This document shows positions 59,134-64,000 of a stretch of 64,000 bases of DNA, piece by piece. The stretch's first letter is position 1; each line of letters starts with the position of its first letter. The notes beneath the pieces are model-generated. The model was not told where the DNA came from. It saw nothing but the letters and a program-made list of their open reading frames with translations, and did no database searches. This DNA comes from Bacillus sp. MM2020_4 (GTDB lineage Bacteria > Bacillota > Bacilli > Bacillales > Cytobacillaceae): the NCBI RefSeq assembly GCF_011250555.1, contig NZ_JAANMZ010000026.1, forward strand, positions 1 to 64,000. Direction: 5' to 3'. The position numbers and the translations under genes are program-made.

Positions 59134-59190
59134 ATGAATGTTCTTATGATACAAAAAATAAATGTAGTTAGGTAAAGGAGATGGGCCTAA

Positions 59191-60366
59191 ATGTTAGTTA
59201 CAGAACTAAGGGAAGATGAATTCTTAGAATCAATAAAACTGTCCATGTATGCATTTCAATATAAGGTTGCGGCTTCTGACTTACCTGCTAGGAAGGAAAG
59301 GGCGAAAAACCATAAAATTTTAGGAATATGGGATAAGGACATTCTAGCTGCCAAACTTCATATTATTCCATTAACTGTTCATATGAAGGATGATGTTTGG
59401 AAGATGGGTGGAATCGCAGGTGTTGCTACATATCCGGAATATCGACGAAACGGTTATGTCAAAACACTCATTCTCGATTCTTTAAAGCACATGCGGGAAA
59501 ATGCTCAAATCGTATCGCTATTACACCCATTTGATATCTCATTTTATCGGAAATTTGGATGGGAAATATTTAGTGAGCAGAAAAAAATAACGATTGAAAA
59601 TAAGGACCTAAAGTTTCTCGACAGCCAGCAAGGTTTTATAAAAAGATATTCAAAAGAGACCCATAATGAAGAGATTGAAGAGATTTATAATCAATTTAGC
59701 GTTCAATATACCGGAATGCTAAAACGCGAGACCAATTGGTGGAAACATCACGTATATGATGAAGATTCGCAGCTTGCCGTCTATTACCATTCCGAGCACG
59801 AGGCTAAAGGGTATATTCTTTACCATGTGAAGGAAAGAAAAATGGATGTGCAGGAGATGGTTGCCTTGGACCAGGAAGCGAGAATCGGGCTATGGAATTT
59901 TATTTGCCAGCATGATTCCATGGTTGAAACCGTGACGATGACTCTAGCCAGTCAGGATCCTTTTTCTTATTTTCTGCCGCAACCCAAGGTGAAAACAGAG
60001 TTGACCCCTTATTTTATGGCAAGGATCGTTGATGCGGAGGAATGTTTAAAAAGATTTCCTTTTATCCCAGGAAATGAGCTGCTATTCCTTCATCTAGAAG
60101 ATTCACATGCCCCTTGGAATAATGGAAGCTATTTAATTGGAAATGGCGAAATAAAGGTATTTAAAGAAAAAGCAGGAGGTCAGTGTGTTCATCCGCCTAA
60201 AAAAGGGATACGTTTAAACGTCAATTCTCTTTCAGCCATTCTCTTTGGATACAAAAAACCGATGGAGCTTTTTGAATTGGGGTACTTGAAGGGATCCAAG
60301 ATGGAGATTGAGCGATTCGAAAAAATGATCCCAGCGGTGAAATCAACATTTTTTGACTTTTTCTAA
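59191..60366 (+). CDS. Eis-like GNAT acetyltransferase
   Basis: 391 aa. An N-terminal GNAT domain with GGIAGVATYPEYRRNGYVKTLI (acetyl-CoA motif), a second GNAT-like domain, and a C-terminal SCP2-like lobe ending in a Phe carboxylate (TFFDFF), as in Eis of mycobacteria and Bacillus homologues. It acetylates amines, in Eis aminoglycosides. Ribosome-binding site AAAGGAGATG. The substrate here is unknown. Confidence 0.88.
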   Translation: MLVTELREDEFLESIKLSMYAFQYKVAASDLPARKERAKNHKILGIWDKDILAAKLHIIPLTVHMKDDVWKMGGIAGVATYPEYRRNGYVKTLILDSLKHMRENAQIVSLLHPFDISFYRKFGWEIFSEQKKITIENKDLKFLDSQQGFIKRYSKETHNEEIEEIYNQFSVQYTGMLKRETNWWKHHVYDEDSQLAVYYHSEHEAKGYILYHVKERKMDVQEMVALDQEARIGLWNFICQHDSMVETVTMTLASQDPFSYFLPQPKVKTELTPYFMARIVDAEECLKRFPFIPGNELLFLHLEDSHAPWNNGSYLIGNGEIKVFKEKAGGQCVHPPKKGIRLNVNSLSAILFGYKKPMELFELGYLKGSKMEIERFEKMIPAVKSTFFDFF

Positions 60367-60477
60367 TTCACAATTCGGATGCATGCTTTTTTATTACAAG
60401 AAAAAGAAAGGGGAGAGGTAATCTTTTCCCCTTACTGTCGATGTCTTATTTTGATTACACAAAAATCATGTACTATA

Positions 60478-60972
60478 TTAAAATCTGAATATAAAAAATT
60501 TAAACTTCATATTTGCATAAATAACGATTGCAATAAACAACAGAAAAAGGACTGTCATTCCATTTATCGTATTAAAAACGCTGTCTTTGAAGATTTTGTG
60601 GAGGACAAAGAAAATACCAATCCCAATGATTCCCCCTAAAGTATTGGTAATAAGGTCCGTTATATCACTCGCTCCCAGTGCCCACATGTATTGGATTGTC
60701 TCATAGAATAAGCTGGTAAAGAAGATGGGTGCAAGCATGTTAAAGAATGATTCTCTGCTTCCAAGCATGCACACAAAAATGCCATAGGGTAGAAAAATCA
60801 AGACGTTGATGATGATTTCAAGATCATTGCCCGAAGCTCCGAAAGGAACTAGGTTTAAACTTCTGTCTGTGTGAAGAAGTGCAAGTGGAAATCGAATTTT
60901 GAATATAATAACCCATGTTAGTGCTACTAAATATAGAAGGAATAGTCCGATTGTATATTTTTTTGTTTTCAT
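60478..60972 (-). CDS. vanZ: VanZ family protein
   Basis: About 164 aa, five hydrophobic segments: GLFLLYLVALTWVIIFKIRFPLAL, then VPFGASGNDLEIIINVLIFLPYGIFVC and DITDLITNTLGGIIGIGIFFV. VanZ-type proteins raise teicoplanin resistance. The start 60972 follows GAGGGAGGG; the longer frame overlaps the preceding gene. It lies 40 bp after the vanY-type gene on the same strand. Confidence 0.85.
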   Translation of the reverse strand: MKTKKYTIGLFLLYLVALTWVIIFKIRFPLALLHTDRSLNLVPFGASGNDLEIIINVLIFLPYGIFVCMLGSRESFFNMLAPIFFTSLFYETIQYMWALGASDITDLITNTLGGIIGIGIFFVLHKIFKDSVFNTINGMTVLFLLFIAIVIYANMKFKFFIFRF

Positions 60973-61012
60973 GTGTTGCGACCCTCCCTCACAATCATCC
61001 CGTTTATGTTTT

Positions 61013-61885
61013 TCATTTTTCCTCATCTAGACACACCGTTACGATTACACCATCGATATTATTTCCTGAAATGTCATAAGGGTGATTAGTGGGTATTTCG
61101 ATGGTAGTTGGTTGGGAAATCTGATAATAAAAAATCATATAGTCCTCTCCATTAACATTAATGGAGATCCTCTTTTTTTCTTTCAGATAATCTAAATATT
61201 CTTCCAAAACGAAATTCATTTCTTTCATAATAGCACTATGAGGTACCCCAACATAACGGATATGCCAAGGTTCGTATTTAATTCCTGTCACATCTGTTTT
61301 CCCTTCTGGATAACGGAGGATAAACCCATGTTTCCAAGCATTGTTTTCCAGCCATTTCCCTTCGGGTGCATGACTCATTTTCATTTGAGAAGACCCCACA
61401 TCAAGTGATAAACCTAAATTGTGTTCGCTATACCCTGCTGGCAAAGCATAGTCAGAACCCATTTGCTTATATAGCTCTTCCTGTTCATCAAAGTCCCGAA
61501 AACCACTAGAAATTAAAAAATGATGGACCCCGTCTTTCTCAGCTGAAACGGTCATTTTTGAAAATTGATGTGCAATCTCTTCCGATAATTTCATATCACT
61601 AGTAAGTAAACCATATCCCGTTATCAATTCATTGTGCCTACTCAGATCAATAATGTCTTTTTTTATACTATCCTGATCAACAGGGTACTGATTGTTTACC
61701 AATAGGAGAGTGCCCTGATGAATTTGCTCTTTCGTCACTTCAATCTTTTGAACATCCTCAGTCATTTCTTTCTTTTCTACTCGTTCATTGTAATTTGGGT
61801 TATTAATCTCTTTTTCATCTTGGAGAGAGTGATACAAGTAAATACTAGCGAATCCTATTACGATTAAAAAAAACCACTTTTTCAT
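61013..61885 (-). CDS. VanY-type D-alanyl-D-alanine carboxypeptidase
   Basis: 290 aa. An N-terminal membrane anchor (FFLIVIGFASIYLYHSL), then an M15B peptidase domain: SGFRDFDEQEELY, SEHNLGLSLDVG (Zn-binding SxHxxGxxxD) and EPWHIRYVG (second Zn ligand and catalytic Glu). Removes the terminal D-Ala from peptidoglycan precursors. Start 61885 behind AAGGAGGAC. No vanH, vanA or vanX is in the window. Confidence 0.9.
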   Translation of the reverse strand: MKKWFFLIVIGFASIYLYHSLQDEKEINNPNYNERVEKKEMTEDVQKIEVTKEQIHQGTLLLVNNQYPVDQDSIKKDIIDLSRHNELITGYGLLTSDMKLSEEIAHQFSKMTVSAEKDGVHHFLISSGFRDFDEQEELYKQMGSDYALPAGYSEHNLGLSLDVGSSQMKMSHAPEGKWLENNAWKHGFILRYPEGKTDVTGIKYEPWHIRYVGVPHSAIMKEMNFVLEEYLDYLKEKKRISINVNGEDYMIFYYQISQPTTIEIPTNHPYDISGNNIDGVIVTVCLDEEK

Positions 61886-62187
61886 TTTTACGTCCTCCTT
61901 GAATGCATGATTCGAGTATAAGCAGGACAATTAAAATAAAAAGTGGGGTAAATCTTAAATTTTTCTTAAATCTATTAACCAGAATTTACATCTACCTATT
62001 TTGTTGTGACCGCTTAAAAGAGATGATACAGTTTTTGCCTGTAAATTGGGAAACCTTTTTCCAGTTGAGACTGGTTCCTGCATAGATGCCAAATACATCT
62101 ATGTCCACCAGTTGTAGATTCACTAAATGATCTTCTCCATTTAGATGTGGTATGTTTATTTACAGTAAATATTCAAGGGGGTAACCG

Positions 62188-63135
62188 ATGAACAAAACAG
62201 ACCGTTTGTTAGCAATCGTGCTGGAGCTACAACGTAAAGAAGTTGTACGGGCCGAAGATTTGGCGGCCCTATTTGAAATTAGCGTGCGGACCATCTACCG
62301 CGACATCCAGGCGCTGAGTGAAGCGGGCGTGCCGATCATAGGAGCCCCTGGGACAGGATATTCCCTGATGGAAGGCTATTTCCTACCGCCGATCAGTTTC
62401 ACGGTACCAGAAGCCGTGAGCTTACTGATTGGAACGGACTTTATCGAACAAAGATTTGATGATGATTATCGTGTCAAGGCTCAAGATGCCCGCAGTAAAA
62501 TTGAGGCAATTTTACCGGAGAGCGTACGAAATGAAACATCTCGTGTACGCAAGGTTATGCGTTTGCTCATTTCTGGTAAACAGGTTAAGCAGTCAAAAGA
62601 AAAAGAATATCTAGAAAAGATCCGTCAAGCGATATTAGACGAGAGAAAGATCAGCTTTCATTATGTAAAAAGACTTGCAGATTCCGAGGGGGATCGCCAT
62701 AGTGTTCGTACCGTTGCTCCCTATGGATTGGTGCTCGTCCAAGGATCATGGATGCTCGTGGCCCGGTGTGATCTGCGCCAAGAAATTCGCCATTTCCGCT
62801 TGTCCCGAATGACGGAACTCATCGTTCTGGGAGAACGATTTGAATTTCCAACGCACTTTAACTTAAGGGAATATACCCCTCCAGATGATCGACTCTTGCC
62901 AGTTCGCCTCCGATTTAACCATGATATCGCAGATAAGGTGAAAGAATCGAACTTTCATTACATAGAGGAAATGGAAGAGCATCAAGATGGATTGCAGGTG
63001 GTCTTACGCGTACGTCAACACGACGAATTGGTGCAATGGGTGCTTGGCTGGGGAGCTGCTGCGATTGTATTGGAGCCTGAATCATTACGAAATCGGATTC
63101 GTGAGGAAGCCCAAGAAATGTTTAAACGCTACTGA
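62188..63135 (+). CDS. YafY-type HTH-WYL transcriptional regulator
   Basis: 315 aa. DeoR-like helix-turn-helix (LLAIVLELQRKEVVRAEDLAALFEISVRTIYRDIQALSEAGVPI, residues 6-48), WYL domain (VRTVAPYGLVLVQGSWMLVARC, about 165-205) and WCX C-terminal domain. Ribosome-binding site AAGGGGG. It is a distant relative of the regulator at 49375 with the same layout but little close identity. May control the VOC gene downstream. The gap 61886-62187 shows only an A/T-rich sequence. Confidence 0.9.
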   Translation: MNKTDRLLAIVLELQRKEVVRAEDLAALFEISVRTIYRDIQALSEAGVPIIGAPGTGYSLMEGYFLPPISFTVPEAVSLLIGTDFIEQRFDDDYRVKAQDARSKIEAILPESVRNETSRVRKVMRLLISGKQVKQSKEKEYLEKIRQAILDERKISFHYVKRLADSEGDRHSVRTVAPYGLVLVQGSWMLVARCDLRQEIRHFRLSRMTELIVLGERFEFPTHFNLREYTPPDDRLLPVRLRFNHDIADKVKESNFHYIEEMEEHQDGLQVVLRVRQHDELVQWVLGWGAAAIVLEPESLRNRIREEAQEMFKRY

Positions 63136-63155
63136 CATACTGTTGTCAGTAGCGT
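63126..63155 (+). terminator. Terminator overlapping the end of the WYL regulator gene
   Basis: ACGCTACTGACA pairs perfectly with TGTCAGTAGCGT around 6 nt; the TGA stop lies in the left arm. The T-tail is ATTTTAT. Confidence 0.7.
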
Positions 63156-63295
63156 CATTTTATAATCGAAGTAAGTAAACCTAAAGGGGTGAGAGATACA
63201 TCCAAGTCAAGGAAGTTTGGTAGTAGAACCAAATGGTTCAGTTTCTGATTAATTTGGGCCTTTACGGAAACTTCACTGGTTCTAGCCCAAAAAGA

Positions 63296-63317
63296 AATGA
63301 TACGATATTGTATCATT
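63296..63317. promoter_or_regulatory. AATGATAC-N6-GTATCATT inverted repeat, candidate operator
   Basis: Perfect 8-bp arms upstream of the VOC start, and close to its ribosome-binding site. Possible site for the WYL regulator. Confidence 0.55.
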
Positions 63318-63340
63318 TATTATAGGAAGGATGGTATATT

Positions 63341-63745
63341 GTGAATTTTGCTTCTGTACGCATCATTACCGACGATGTGGATCGTCTTGTCAAATTCTAT
63401 GAAAAAGTCACGGGTGTTTCGGCGGAACGCCCCGCACCAGTCTTTGCCGAATTCATTCTTCCATCGTGCACCCTTGCAATCGGTCACTCCCAGACGGTGC
63501 CACTGTTTGGCATTGGTTCCGCAGTGGCGGCTGACAATCACACTGTCATCATCGAGTTCCGCGTCCACAATGTCGATGCCGAATACGAGCGCTTGAAACC
63601 GTTTGTCGACGAGTGGGTAAAGGAACCGACCACGATGCCGTGGGGGAACCGTGCTGTGTTGTTCCGTGATCCCGACGGAAACCTCGTTAACCTCTTCAGT
63701 CCTGTGACCGAGGAAGCTATCAAACGGTTCAGCAGAAGGGATTGA
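63341..63745 (+). CDS. VOC (glyoxalase/bleomycin-resistance) family protein
   Basis: 134 aa, two betaalphabetabetabeta units: VRIITDDVDRLVKFYEKVTG at the start and the end WGNRAVLFRDPDGNLVNLFSP (metal Glu/His positions not all visible). GTG start 63341, behind AGGAAGG. Its base use is clearly more G/C-rich (CGTCCACAATGTCGATGCC) than its neighbours, which points to transfer from a higher-GC source. Substrate unknown. Confidence 0.85.
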   Translation: MNFASVRIITDDVDRLVKFYEKVTGVSAERPAPVFAEFILPSCTLAIGHSQTVPLFGIGSAVAADNHTVIIEFRVHNVDAEYERLKPFVDEWVKEPTTMPWGNRAVLFRDPDGNLVNLFSPVTEEAIKRFSRRD

Positions 63746-63826
63746 AGGACAGTTGGAGTGAGTGAGACCTCAATTATGTGAAGAATTACATTTTAAACAA
63801 GTAGATTTGAATTCCACCAAAATAGT

Positions 63827-63854
63827 TTGACAAACTTGAGTAAATTTATATAAT
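63827..63854 (+). promoter_or_regulatory. Promoter of the ArsR gene placed directly before its ATG
   Basis: TTGACA (63827-63832), a 16-bp spacer and TATAAT (63849-63854). Only 6 nt separate the -10 box from ATG 63861. Confidence 0.8.
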
Positions 63855-63860
63855 AGTTTT

Positions 63861-64000
63861 ATGGTATTAAAACAATTGGATGATCACCAACGCATTAAGA
63901 TATTTAATGCGTTGGCCGATGAGAAAAGAATACAGATGATTCGTTTACTATTTCACGAGAGCAATCGCCCTATGTGTTCGGAAATTGGGAGGAGTTTAGG
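63861..64000 (+). CDS. ArsR-family regulator, partial (cut by the window end)
   Basis: The first 46 residues are visible: MVLKQLDDHQRIKIFNALAD, then EKRIQMIRLLFHESNRPMCSEIGRSL. The FNALADEKRIQMIRLL start and the CSEIG helix are typical of ArsR/SmtB-type winged helices. There is no ribosome-binding site and the promoter ends 6 nt before the ATG, which suggests a leaderless message. Whether it carries metal-binding Cys residues cannot be seen. Confidence 0.75.
   Translation, partial: MVLKQLDDHQRIKIFNALADEKRIQMIRLLFHESNRPMCSEIGRSL

Noticed and set aside
60379..60639. 86-aa open frame on the + strand
   Set aside because: Antisense to the vanZ end; no ribosome-binding site.
1..64000. CRISPR arrays, tRNA or rRNA genes
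   Set aside because: No regularly spaced identical repeats with unique spacers, no cloverleaf-like sequence and no rRNA-like stretch were found by eye; the only repeats are hairpins and short units.

Overview
The window looks like a chromosomal segment of a low-GC, endospore-forming Bacillaceae member (Bacillus in the broad sense, Neobacillus-like). The evidence is strong AGGAGG ribosome-binding sites, GTG/TTG starts, a complete ger germinant-receptor operon, a CspC-type cold-shock gene, a YozG/YoaS pair, a YdbC protein and a TPP-riboswitch ykoEDC thiamine-precursor transporter. No rRNA, tRNA, CRISPR array, integrase or intact transposase was seen. All identifications come from reading the sequence and remembered family motifs; no database search was run.

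Layout. 0-3.6 kb: sulfonate/nitrate/taurine-type ABC importer (ATPase, permease, lipoprotein) followed by cysteine synthase. 3.7-7.4 kb: Nudix hydrolase, a 36-residue Cys-rich ORF, then an IclR regulator with acylating acetaldehyde dehydrogenase and 4-hydroxy-2-oxovalerate aldolase. 7.5-15.1 kb: YqxD, a divergent HPr kinase paralogue, a BtuF-like protein without signal peptide, a broken PhnA/YjdM gene, a lipase-like hydrolase, a DUF2089/SHOCT-like operon, an AraC-GyrI regulator and small genes. 15.4-23.8 kb: transport and resistance genes (PPP-family MFS, YeiL-like regulator, EamA exporter, TetR with a divergent DHA2 exporter, a second DHA2 exporter), a VOC remnant and a TRM11-like methyltransferase with no ordinary start codon. 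24-31.7 kb: DUF3231, DUF2243/CtaG, alpha/beta hydrolase, CspC, PadR/DUF2812, a membrane protein and YozG/YoaS. 32.1-35.8 kb: germination operon, transcribed leftwards as permease-GerA-GerC.

35.9-45.3 kb is the most interesting stretch. A Wadjet (SMC-family anti-plasmid) operon in the order jetD-jetA-jetB-jetC, plus an oppositely oriented HTH/TumE-like pair that may be a toxin-antitoxin module, lies between two about 160-bp direct repeats of roughly 90% identity. The right copy is the leader of a DUF4230 gene, so a defence cassette seems to have been inserted with duplication of that leader. 45.3-50.3 kb: DUF4230, LprI-like lipoprotein, YdbC, RlmI-like methyltransferase, and a GyrI-like protein divergent from a WYL regulator. 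50.3-54.8 kb: a repeat-rich spacer, then TPP riboswitch-tenA-ykoE-ykoD-ykoC. 55-59 kb: a second defence-like module, a PLD nuclease/SF2 helicase/DUF3427 protein convergent with a MutT-type Nudix enzyme, followed by an HD (MESH1-like) hydrolase. 59.2-64 kb: Eis-like acetyltransferase, VanY/VanZ pair, WYL regulator, GC-rich VOC protein and the start of a probably leaderless ArsR gene.

Several regulator genes carry readable palindromes in their promoters (IclR, TetR, PadR, WYL). The intergenic DNA holds several dispersed hairpin families, including a GTGCCTG...CAGGCAC (REP-like) family, some of whose members double as terminators.
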